From Hygrocybe punicea (taxonomy: Eukaryota > Basidiomycota > Agaricomycetes > Agaricales > Hygrophoraceae): 64,000 bases of DNA. Numbering within the stretch: the stretch's first letter is position 1; every line of letters begins with the position of its first letter. The position numbers and the translations under genes were made by a program. The DNA is taken from positions 3,410,001-3,474,000 of the forward strand of contig OY744464.1 of assembly GCA_963556145.1 (NCBI GenBank). Direction: 5' to 3'. Under the pieces are notes generated by a model, which was not told where the DNA came from, ran no database searches, and saw only the letters and a program-made list of their open reading frames with translations. Of the stretch, positions 32,930 through 42,729 are shown one piece after another.

Positions 32930-34420
32930 CAGGGCTAATATCCATGTCTCTGGGCTGTCCCTGGGCTGTCCCTGGTCCAAAGCATTGGGACAATGGGATG
33001 TCCCAGGGACATGGGACATCCCTGGTGCCAGGGGGTCATTTGGGATGTCCCAAACTAAATTTTGGATATTTTTTTGAAATACTTTTTTTGCTGTGGCCAC
33101 AATGATAGTGTGGTTATTAGTCAATGCAATGTTAGTAGCCATCATATACAACATATGATCGCTGTATAGCTACATGCATGTGACTTGTAGACTCCGGTTG
33201 ACCACAGCCAATTCAGGTGGATGATGTTGGTTGTCAAGATTGCAATCATATAGCTACTCAGTCTTCATGACAGAGCATATTTAATTATGATGGACAAGGA
33301 AAAGGAATTGAACCAGAAGAGAACAATTAATATTCTTTGACATAATATTGAGAAGCTTAAAGAACATTCTGCTCATGGAACTGACTGTATGATCTACTAT
33401 TCAAACTAAATATTAGATGTTAGTCAATCAAAATGCAACGTGTTGATTTGTCTCCAGAATGTTCTGAGATTCAAGAGAATGAACTGGGAGAGTGTAGAGA
33501 TATCTTGTGAAAGGACAGTAGAATAGCCCATGTCTGACACTGAGTTATTATAAGCATAATAGTAGAAGATTCTTTGTATACATGTTTGCTGGCTCTGGTA
33601 CCGTGCAGGGATATCCTATGAACTGAAGTGGGACATCTGATAAACAGACCTGGGACATTCCAATATAGACTTGAGGCATCCCATGAACAGCAGTGGGACA
33701 TCCCATCAGGGACCTGGGGCATCCCATTAGTAGGGCCATTACAGTCCTGGGACATCCCGTCAGAGTCCTGGAACATCCTTTTACAATCCTGGGATGTCCC
33801 AGTGACATCCCTGGGACATCCCACTATAGACCTGGGACATCCCCATACAACCCTGGGACAGCCCAGTAGAGACCTGGGACATCCCTGGGACATCCCCATA
33901 CAGACCTGGGACAGCCCATTAGAGACCTGGGATGTCCCTGGGACATCCCCATACAGATAGGGAAATGCAGGGATAAGGGTAAATCCTGATCCGCAGGTAT
34001 CCGTACTCTTAAGAGTACGAGTACGGATACAGATTCTCGTATCCGTGGGCTTCAAAATGAGCCGGAGATCATCCAAAACGGTCAAGAATTGACTGAGATA
34101 GAGACTAAACATTGATTGGACTCTATCTCAGTCAATTCTTGACCGTTTCAGGTGATCTCCGGCTCATTTTGATCGGGAATCCGTGGGTAAAATCCGTGGA
34201 TATTGCATCCGTATCTGTGGGGAGTACGAGTATGGATACAGACAAATGTATCCTGGGATTACCCCTGCATTTCCCTACATACAGACCTGGGACGTCCCTG
34301 GGACATCCCCATACAGACCTGGGACAGCCCATTAGAGTCCTGGGACGTCCCTGGGACAGCCCTGGGACAGCCCTGGGACAGCCCAGTAGAGACCTGGGAC
34401 ATGCAACTACTTAAAATAGA
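32930..34420. repeat. TGGGACATCCC / TGGGATGTCCC motif island, left arm of X-II
   Basis: The motif GGGACATCCC and its reverse complement GGGATGTCCC recur some 25 times, clustered at 32940-33050, 33625-33955 and 34285-34405. Spacing is irregular at about 10-40 bp, with linkers like CATACAGACCT and CATTAGAGACC. Its mirror is at 56510-57610 and 57840-57925. It is not a strict tandem repeat. 33060-33620 between clusters is AT rich with no gene. Confidence 0.8.
33958..34277. mobile_element. hAT-type palindromic MITE
   Basis: 320 bp, ends TAGGGAAATGCAGGG and CCCTGCATTTCCCTA, with a perfect 8-bp duplication CATACAGA (33950-33957, 34278-34285). The central arms GGAGATCA(T)CC through GACTGAGATAGAG are inverted around about 34105. 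It lies inside the motif island of X-II. Confidence 0.9.
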
Positions 34421-34442
34421 TATAGCAAATTAAATAATTATT

Positions 34443-34779
34443 TTACCTAAATACATGGTATTCTACTTCATCAGGGGAGAGGCCGGGAGGTGGAGGTGGA
34501 GGAGAGGACAGGAGAGGGGGCAATGGCAGGGGGGATGGCAGGGGGTGGGCAGGGGGAGAAGGGGCAGGAGGTGGATGGGAGGTGGGGATGGTGGATGGTA
34601 GGCAGGAGGAGAAGGGGCAGGTTAGGAAGGGGGAGAAGGGGTAGGAGCCAGTCAGGGGGAGAAGGGAAAGGAGGGGGGAGGAGGGAATGGGGAAAGAGGG
34701 AAAGGGAGGGACCAACACAATTACATACCGGTGTTCCCCTGGTGTCCATGGCCCTCCATGTCCTCACCCTCATCCCCGT
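34443..34779 (-). other. X-II left arm, polypurine exon-tail region
   Basis: Mirror image of 56085-56400: on the minus strand a GTATGTAATTGTGTTGGTCCC donor-like site, then a polypyrimidine tract (CTCCCCCTGCC repeats), then TTATTTAATTTG. Corresponds to the exon tail and AT-rich block of the X arms. No independent gene. Confidence 0.7.
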
Positions 34780-35536
34780 TGATGCGGTTTCCACATCTAT
34801 AACCCCAGATAAAGAGATAATAAAAGATGAAAACATCGCAAAGGTGCGAACGGGACTTGGGACACTCCCGACAATAACGCGATAATGCGCGATAATATGC
34901 GCGACCAAATAAACAAATGCAGAGGGTTGTGAGATAACGCGATATCGCAACACAGTGATAAACAAGAATCGGAAGGCTTAGCTGGGTGTCCTAGATGACA
35001 GTGCGATATGCAGTGATGACACGACGAGACGAGGGTTCTACGCTACGACTTGGGTCGCGATAGTGGAGAGTGTGCAACGAGAAAAGACACAGATTGGAGT
35101 AGGAATGACTGGATTTTTAAACTTAAGATGCAAACTAATGGGGAGGGGAGAACTGGGTTCTTCTTTGTTTATTTTCTACTACAGGACATTTTTTATATTC
35201 TAAAGGAGATAGGGGGAAAGGGTGGATGAGTGAAATAGAAATGCAGCGAAATATCGCATGAAAGTGACGAAACGGAAACAGAATAGCGAAGGATTTGAAA
35301 TAACGGCAAATATCACATGAAAGTCAGCGAAAAGACGAAGATAAACTGGATGAATTACATTTCTGGTATCGGACTCGGTGTCCGAACGTATAGGACGTGT
35401 TTAACGGTCGTGTTTCAGCGTATTGAGACTGGGCTGTGCAGTTAAGATACAGCCAAAATGTCGCAGTCACGTGCGTGTCGATCGGCGTAAGTCGCGCAAG
35501 TCGCGGGCAGCGCGCTAATGTTTCGCATGTACACGG

Positions 35537-36786
35537 TGTAGATGCGGGTTCTTGGTGGCTTCGGAATTATATAAAGAAATAATGATCCTAACCTAAGGGT
35601 GTCAGCGTGAAAGTGACAGTGGATAAGTCAGTGTCGGGAATAATAGTAAAGGAAGTGGAAATGTAAGTAAAAGTAAAGCCGCCGCTAGTGTTGCCACGAC
35701 TAGACTAGTCATAGTCGTGACTACATAGTCACAACTATGACTAGACTATTTACACCAAAATTTTAGTAGTCATAGTTGATAGTTGCAGCTAAAGTTGCAG
35801 CTTAGCTGGTCATTGTAGTCAACTAAACTTGAGAATAGTCAACTATAATTAAACAAATGTATGTTAAATCACTTATAAATACCAGAACAGACATGATATA
35901 ATTTTAGTCAACTAGATAGTTATAGTTGCAACTAGCTGAGTTGCAGCTAAAATCAACTATGACTATGACTGCCAGTTGACTAGTAGTCTTAGTCGTGGCA
36001 ACACTAGCCGCCGCGTAAAACTGGACTAATAATAACAAACCCGGCGATGAACGGACTGAAAACAGATGAATAACGATGAACCCGATGATGCCAACGATGT
36101 CAGGTACGGCGGGTCGGGTCGGGTCGGGTCGGGTCGGGTCGGGTCGGAAACGATGAACGAGTAAGGGAACAACAATAAAGATAATGAAGTGAACTATAAT
36201 AATCTAAGGGTATACGAGGACGAGCTTTTGAAGGGATTAAAAGGCGATTCTGACTATAGGGAAACGGGGACTAAGGGTATCTCTTTTTTTGTACGGTCGT
36301 TGGGGACCGTTTTTATAGTACATGTGTGTGTAGCTACTTTCGGACATGTCTACTTCGGCCGATAGAAACTACAAAGAAAAGCTGGAATGGGGATGTGGAA
36401 AGGGGGGTTGCAAAGCGACAAAGACAGGAATATGGAGGGGAAAATGAATATCCATGAAAAAGATGGAAAATGTCCTACATATCTCCGAAAGGACGACGGG
36501 ATGCATAAATATGGTAAGTCCAAAGTCGGGGATTGACTCCGATGAGATCCATCTTCTAGAATTGGAACTCTGAGGGGTTTGAGGCTGCCGGATTTGGTCT
36601 GAAAGTGGCTGTGACAAAGCAGCATGTGTCGGGTTACATTGGTCACATCGGGTCACGTCACGTCACGTCACGTTGGGTTGCGTTGGGTTACGTCAGGTTC
36701 GAATGCGAGTTGAATAGAGGCATTGGGTTCGTCCGGATTCGTGATATATCGAGGATACGGACTCAGAGGGACGTCGACCCTCTACA
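35537..36786 (-). mobile_element. Solo type Y LTR in gypsy-2 3' LTR
   Basis: Plus-strand ends TGTAGATGCGGG and CCCTCTACA as in the 890-bp LTRs at 10829 and 16623. Flanking 4-mers are ACGG (35533-35536) and GCGG (36787-36790), one transition apart; the sister LTR has GCGG there. It carries an expanded (GGGTC)n run at about 36113-36147 and a hAT MITE. It has diverged from the LARD LTRs by many transitions, so it is older. Confidence 0.88.
35696..36006. mobile_element. hAT-type MITE in solo LTR
   Basis: 311 bp, ends TAGTGTTGCCACGACTAG and CTAGTCGTGGCAACACTA (the right copy with small changes), perfect 8-bp duplication GCCGCCGC (35688-35695, 36007-36014). Removing it restores AAAGCCGCCGCGTAAAACTGG as in the other type Y LTRs. 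Internally rich in CTAGTTGCAGCTA-like short repeats. It shares its terminus with the MITE at 62772. Confidence 0.93.
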
Positions 36787-37011
36787 GCGGGACGCGGAAG
36801 AGTTGTAGGGAAAGTAGAATTGGATCCTATGAGAGATTCCATGCCCAAAGGGAGAGACTGCATATCATTTTTCCTCCTTACTGAAATCTTGACTGTCCTC
36901 AGTCAATTGCATGGGCCGTGGGAAAGTCATGTGCGAGTCTGACTTATAAACAGAAGTGACGCGTTGATGTTTGCTAACCTTCGTCTTTAACCTTCACCAC
37001 CAATCCATATG

Positions 37012-38290
37012 ATGACACACCCGATGGCCGAATTCGTCGCCGCTGCCTTTGAGGCCCTCAAGACACACATGGACGCAAAACCAGCAGAGGGCGCTGCCGG
37101 AGAAGAATGGATCACGTGGGGACAGGATTTCAAAGAACTCCTGGTAAGTCATCACAACTGCACTAACCTTTTCGCTGACTACCTCTGATCAAACAGTACA
37201 ATTATCTCGAGTTCGAATGAACAACCAGGCCAATAGAGAGTAGCGAGGAAGTCAAGGAGATGTGGAGGGACGCCGTCGCGGCGTTGGACTTTATAGAGGA
37301 TGAGAAGGCATTGCAATTGGGTGGGGAGATTTTGCTCCCAAGGTTGCATGCCAAGGCGAAGAAAGCTTGAGAAGACACGAGGAAGGCAAAGGAGGCTGCC
37401 AAGGTGGAGCAAAAAGCGCGCAAGGTGCACGAAGCCAAGCAGAAGAAGATTCGTGAGGCTGAGATCGAGCGGGCCAGGTTGGCGAAGGAGGCTGCAGAAA
37501 GAGCTGCGGAGCAAAAGGAACGCGCCAAGGTCCTATATGCACGGTTCCTGCACAAAGAGATCACACGGGACGAAATGGCGAGGTTGATGACAGGGTCGAA
37601 CAAGGGGGATGGGGGTAGCGAGACGGAAGCGGGCTCGCAGGGGGAAGAGGAGATAGGATTCGAAACGGAATATGAAGGGCAGGGGGGGCCGTCGAAAAAG
37701 CGCAGGAGGGTCAGTCCTGGTAAGGACCTTCACGATGTCCAAGGCAAGGTAAGCAATTAGTAACCTTTTACCATTCGTTCTGTACTCATGAGAACTTCGT
37801 AGTGCGATCGCTGCCGCACAGCGAGGGCCGCCGACGTTGTTTGCCAGTTCGACGAGCAGGATCCGTGGTGCAAGAGGTGCCGTGACGCCAAGCAGGGATG
37901 CTTTTGGAACGGGGTGAACCGGATGGGGGAGAGGAAACGTGGGCAGAGCACGCCGAGGAAGCCGGTTTCCAGCAAAGGTCGTGTGGACAAGGGCAAGGCG
38001 CGGGCAGATAAGGGGAAAGGGAGGGAGAGAAACGAGCCGCCCCCCCGAGGTAAGTCGCTAAAATGACAGGGTATCGAACGCACTGACTGACCATCATAGC
38101 CTATATTGGTACCCGTCCGCCACGAAGTGTATGGGTCATGGACGTGGAAGCGCACAAATGCGTCTTACGGGAAGAGATCTTGGTGATCGAAGAACGGGTC
38201 ACGGTGTGGGTGAGAGCGCAGACCGAAATGAGGCAAGAGTTGGCGCAGCTGGAGGACGAGGAGGAGGAATACAGGGAAGGTAAGGAGTAA
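37012..38290 (+). pseudogene. Spliced antisense accessory gene of gypsy-2, cysteine-cluster protein
   Basis: Four exons on the strand opposite to pol, between the pol end and the 3' LTR: 37012-37143, 37197-37748, 37803-38049, 38100-38290. Introns of 53, 54 and 50 bp all have GTAAGT/GTAAGC donors and AG acceptors. The product is an acidic N-terminus (MTHPMAEFVAAAFEALK), a long Ala/Glu/Lys coiled coil (VEQKARKVHEAKQKKIREAE), a basic patch KKRRR, a cluster CDRCRTARAADVVCQ then CKRCRDAKQGC resembling a fungal Zn-cluster, and a second helix. CTTATAAACAG at 36942 is a plausible TATA box. TGA codons at about 37218 and 37368 probably replaced CGA, so this copy is inactive. Function unknown; possibly nuclear or DNA binding. 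Confidence 0.82.
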
Positions 38291-38615
38291 ATGGGAGGAG
38301 GTGCGAAAACGCGCACGCGTTATCTGCGTCACATATATGTAAAATGTTTTTAGTTGTTTTTATATCTGTATAATAAATAACAAGTCTGCTCTCGAATTGA
38401 ATGAAAAATAAAGCCACAGGAAGCGGAAGAAACAAATATAAACTTATCTAGGGGAAAGGCTCAGTAGATCATCATCGCCGTAAAACCCCGCAAAGATGAA
38501 GTCTTGCGTGACAAAAGTCTCGCTTTTATCGCGACTTGAATCTTGTGCTACAATAAAAGAAAAACAAGGTATAAGCGATAAGTGTAAAAAAAATGAGAGA
38601 AGCATAGAAATTCAG
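38291..38615. other. Gypsy-2 spacer between pol and antisense gene
   Basis: AT-rich, no gene. The convergent ends of pol (minus) and the antisense gene (plus) meet here, so it probably holds both 3' untranslated regions. No clear terminator motif is called. Confidence 0.5.
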
Positions 38616-41600
38616 TCAATCATCGTCGACATCAGAACCGGGTTCCTGTGCTTCAGGAGGTTGATCGTCGTCCAAAGTGTTTTCGAGTTCGTTTAGTCGT
38701 TGCGTGGGAATATTGAGGAAGCGTGGCGGGAGTGAGATTGAACGGCGAGCAAAATAAGGGACTACTCGAAACGCTGCGATAGGTCGGTGAAAGACAGATC
38801 CATCAAGTTCACAGAGAATGTAAGTGCCGCCAAAGTTGCATGAAATAACAATGAGGGGACCAAGATACCATGGGCGCATTTTCCGATTTAGCGCTTTCTC
38901 TATCTGTGTGTTGCGAATGAGTACTAAGTCACCGCTTTTGAAATCGAAGTTGTGAATCGTCTTCGCGTGTTGCTTTTTGAAATGTTGTGCCACTTTCCAT
39001 CATGCGTCATAGACTTGCAAGTATATGTGATTAATATCGTTGCTATGTTTTTGGAGTGCGATCGCGCGTCGCGCTATAAGGTCTGTAGAAGATAGGACCA
39101 AATCCGGCGGGGGTTGAAGGTATGTTGCTTCTATGATGTCGAGTGGTAATAGGGGATGAGCGCCAGTCGCTGCGAAGTAAGGTGAGCAGCCCATTTGTCG
39201 TCGGATAGTGATATGTTCGGCCCAAAATACTGAATACGTCACATTGGCCCATCTAAACTGGTCACCGTCCGCAGCTTTGAAGAGAGATTGTCGGACGTTG
39301 TAGTGTGGTCGTTCCACGAGACTGTTTGCGTGGGAATTGTAGCCGGAGATGCGAATATGGTTAATGCGGTATTGCTTCGAAAGATAAGTGAGGGATTTGA
39401 TAAGTGTGGGTCCGTTGTCTGTAACGATTTTGCGGAGAGAACCCCATCGACAGAGAATATCTTTGAATATCCAATCTCCGATTGCACGAGCATTTTTGTT
39501 GCGAAGCATTCTGAATTCGGGGTACTGAGTAAGCGAGCAGCGTCCTTGGATTATATATTTGTATCCACTAGATGTCGGCAAGTGCATCGTGTCGATGAAT
39601 ATTTTGGCGAAAAGTGGGGCGGGCATTGCGACGACAGGGGGAATGAGAATCTGATGGGATTGGCGAAGCTGGCAAAGATGACATGTGCAAATGAACCAGT
39701 GGATATCGGCTTGCATGTGTGGCCACCAGAAGCATTCTGCGATCATAGCGCGAGTCGCGTAAAATCCTTTGTGTCCTACTTTGTCGTGGGCTTGTCGCAT
39801 AATTGATGTTCGGTGATCGCGCGATATAACTAACTTGTGTGCGCCATTCTGGTCTTTGCGCCATAGTCTAGTTCCATCGAGGAAAAAGTCTGTACAGTAT
39901 CGGATGAAGGTCGCGTAGTCGGAATCGGCGAGGTCAATCGGGCGCTCTAAGTCGCTGAGCCATTTCTTTACTAGGGTTATGCAATCGTCTTCTTTGCGAG
40001 CAGCGTCAGTGCGTGGTACGTCGTTGTAGGTAAGCATAGGATTGGATCCTTCCTCCTCACTGAGATGGTGACTGTCCCCAGTCACGAGTGCAGCGAAAGT
40101 GGAACAAGATCGCAATGAACGCAGGGACGGATGAGGAGTATTGATCATATGCATGAAACCATAGAGGCGGTCGATCCAGTCTTCAGTTTCTTCTATGCTG
40201 TCCTTTTCCAGCGGAGAATCCATAGGTTGTTGTACACGTCTTGAAAGACCATCTGGGCCGTGGTGCGTACCCGGGACATGGACTATAGTGCAGTGGAAAG
40301 TGAGAATCGTGGCAATCCAGCGGTTAACGCTAGCACTTGGCGTGATGTCTGGGTTGCGTAGCATGCCTGTGATGTAGCGCGCGTCTACTTCGACGACGAG
40401 ATTACGAATGCCGATTAAGTACAGCCGCAGGTCGCAGAGCGCGCGATAAAGACCGAAGATTTCTAGTTTAGGTTGAGAGAAGCACGACTCGCGATCATTT
40501 AGTGTGATAGAACCAAAGCGGTTGTAGAAATGGCAAGAAGGGTTGTCGGGGTCACATTGACAGAGGATGTATCCAACAGCGATGTAGGATGTGTCGACAG
40601 CAAGAATGACTGGCGAATCTGAAGTGTAGTCGATCGGACGAAGCGCAGGTGAATTGAGAATGGCTTGTTTCAGGTCTGCCTGAGCAGCGATCTGGTTGGG
40701 ACCAAATTCGAAGGGTGCGTCTTTGCGCGTGAGTTTAACCAGATGATGCGCACGCTGCGCGAAGTTGCGGATAAAGATTCGAAGAACGCCTACTGTGCCA
40801 AGGAACGAACAGACATCGGACAGGTTGTGGCAAGGGCCCCAGTTACGAATTGTGGCTAGTTTCTCTGTGTCGGGTAAACGGCCGTTTGTTGTGCAGCGAT
40901 GGCCTACTACTGTGATTTCAGGAGCGCAGAGGGTAGACTTGAAGGCAGAAAAGGTTCCCCCACAGTATTTCATGCGTTGGACAATGCAATTAAGCGTAGT
41001 GAAATGTTCCCAGATGAAGCGGCGAATACCCAGGTTCGTGGCGATAGTTTCATAAGAGCCGTCGTGTAGGAGATAGGACGATTTAGGGCCTTTGACTGGG
41101 ACATCGTCTATGTAAGGTATCGTCCACTGCGGGATCTCGGGTTGCAGGATGAAAGTAACGTTGTCATGGAATATCGGGACTGAATTTGTCCATCCCATAG
41201 GCAGAGTAACAAGTCGCAACGCTCCGAAAGGTGTTTGGAAGGTGGTGTAGTCGCACGAAGACTCGGCGATAGGTTGCTCGTCATATCCGACGTATAAATC
41301 AAAGCAAACACCACAGGATCGGCCAGCGAACTGTTCGGCCATGTGTTCAGGGATAGGAGGTATGCCAGAATGCGTGATGGTTACTGCATTAAGAGGCTTG
41401 AGACTGTGAACGATGCGAAGCGTTTTACCACCTTTCTTCAGAACCATAAACCAACGTGAGCGATAGGAGGAGTTTGAGGGTTCGTAGACTTTGGCTTCGA
41501 TTTTATGGCGAATAATATTGCATACTTCCTCATAGATACCAGGAATAGGAATGTTGCGCTGGACCCAGGGAGTGTGCGGTAATATGGGGAACTCGACGGG

Positions 41601-41785
41601 TGGAAAGAAATCAGTGCGAAACCTTCCATGCTTGTTGTCGGTCCACACAAAACCTTTCTCTTGTTTGTGTATAAAGTTGTGCATTAGTGCGCACTCAGCC
41701 GGCCAGAGGAAGTCGCCTTCGTGAACTTTGTCAAACGCATCGCGACATTCCTGCGTGTAGTGGTCTGTGGGGATGAAAGGTGGAT
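38616..41785 (-). pseudogene. pol: Gypsy-2 pol: RT, RNase H, integrase
   Basis: One frame of about 1,056 residues with a single TGA at 39000-39002 (YDA*WKVAQ, probably CGA). RT: EPSNSSYRSRWFMVLKKGG, FQTPFGALRL, YIDDVPVKG. RNase H: ILAVDTSYIAVG, QPKLEIFGLYRAL, EVDARYITGML. Integrase: HHCC finger (HDKVGHKGFYATR, CHLCQ), catalytic D in KIFIDTMHLP, D in VTDNGPT, E in VERPHYNV. Then the GPY/F-like module RPWYLGPLIVIS and an acidic tail DVDDD. Polymerisation and integration of the element DNA are its family roles. The N-terminus is cut from protease by the foldback at 41786, so read-through from gag is blocked. Confidence 0.9.
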
Positions 41786-42247
41786 AGGGATGACCAAGGG
41801 TTGACATATGTGATAGGGTGAGATTTTCCAAGGGTTTTGAAGGGTTTGTTCTTGAATCATTATCTATTGCAGATAGTGATAGAAACTTGGTGGGAATTTC
41901 AAAGAGTTATATATTTTCTAGTTTCTCTCCAAAATTTAGGTCAGATTTCTTCAGTAGTTATTGTGCAGTTCCATTTTTAAAAAGGAGTGTTTTTCAAAAA
42001 CCATAGGGGTTGAAAAACGCGGACCCCTATGGTTTTTGAAAAACACTCCTTTTTAAAAATGGAACTGCACAATAACTACTGAAGAAATCTGACCTAAATT
42101 TTGGAGAGAAACTAGAAAATATATAACTCTTTGAAATTCCCACCAAGTTTCTATCACTATCTGCAATAGATAATGATTCAAGAACAAACCCTTCAAAACC
42201 CTTGGAAAATCTCACCCTATCACATATGTCAACCCTTGGTCATCCCT
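41786..42247. mobile_element. Perfect foldback element between protease and RT
   Basis: 462 bp made of two exact arms of about 225 bp around a loop TGAAAAACGCGG (near 42010). Ends AGGGATGACCAAGGG and CCCTTGGTCATCCCT. The flanks share AAAGGTGGA (41776-41784 and 42248-42256), giving an 8- or 9-bp duplication depending on where the end is set, so hAT or Mutator type. The identical 62-residue frames on both strands are palindrome shadows. Perfect arms indicate a very recent insertion. Confidence 0.92.
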
Positions 42248-42729
42248 AAAGGTGGAGGATTCGGATCGAGGTCAGGAAGTTTGGCAAGTGGATCGCCAGT
42301 GATTTTGCGTTTTATATGGAATTTGTTGGGGAGTTCAGTGATGACAGGCTTGACCTTGTGAGCGATGGGCTTGTATACTTTCTTTTGGGCGGCGAAAACA
42401 CTAGTGAAGTCATCTGATAGTGTAGAAGGAGACACGGATGAAGCTGAATAGGAAAAGGACGACAAGGGATCTGGCGACGAAGGAGAAACAGAGGTTGAGC
42501 ATACTGGAGTAGACAGGGAACCATTAGGAAAATCGCAGGTGGAAAGATAGACGTGGGGAACTGTAGACGAAGACGACGAGTCCGCTAAATGGGTATAAGA
42601 TTCAATGTACGTTGCATTGGTATGTTCATCGTGCACTATTACTAGCGCGATGTCTCCGTCATCTAGTGCGCTCAGTTCCCCTTGTTGATAAAAACCGAGG
42701 ACAAGTGTAGGGGTACGCCGCGCCATCAT
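42248..42729 (-). CDS. Gypsy-2 linker ORF downstream of protease
   Basis: About 160 residues beginning MMARRTPTLVLGF. The start ATG overlaps the stop of gag-protease (GCATGATGG), so it sits in the -1 frame. Ser/Thr-rich centre, then KKVYKPIAHKVKPV and LAKLPDLDPNPPP, continuing into pol if the foldback is removed (FIPTDHYTQE). It is the N-terminal extension of Pol, not a separate gene. Gypsy-1 has the matching segment at 9425-9900. Synthesis would need re-initiation or -1 frameshifting. Confidence 0.75.

Larger units (their letters stand above)
34780..36867 (-). repeat. 3' LTR of gypsy-2 (interrupted)
   Basis: Plus-strand ends TGATGCGGTTTCC and GACTGCATATCA. The uninterrupted length is about 835 bp; a type Y solo LTR occupies 35537-36786. 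It matches the 5' LTR at 45355-46321 closely, with scattered transitions. Confidence 0.9.

Noticed and set aside
41818..42215. Identical 62-residue ORFs on opposite strands
   Set aside because: They are the two arms of a perfect palindrome, not genes.
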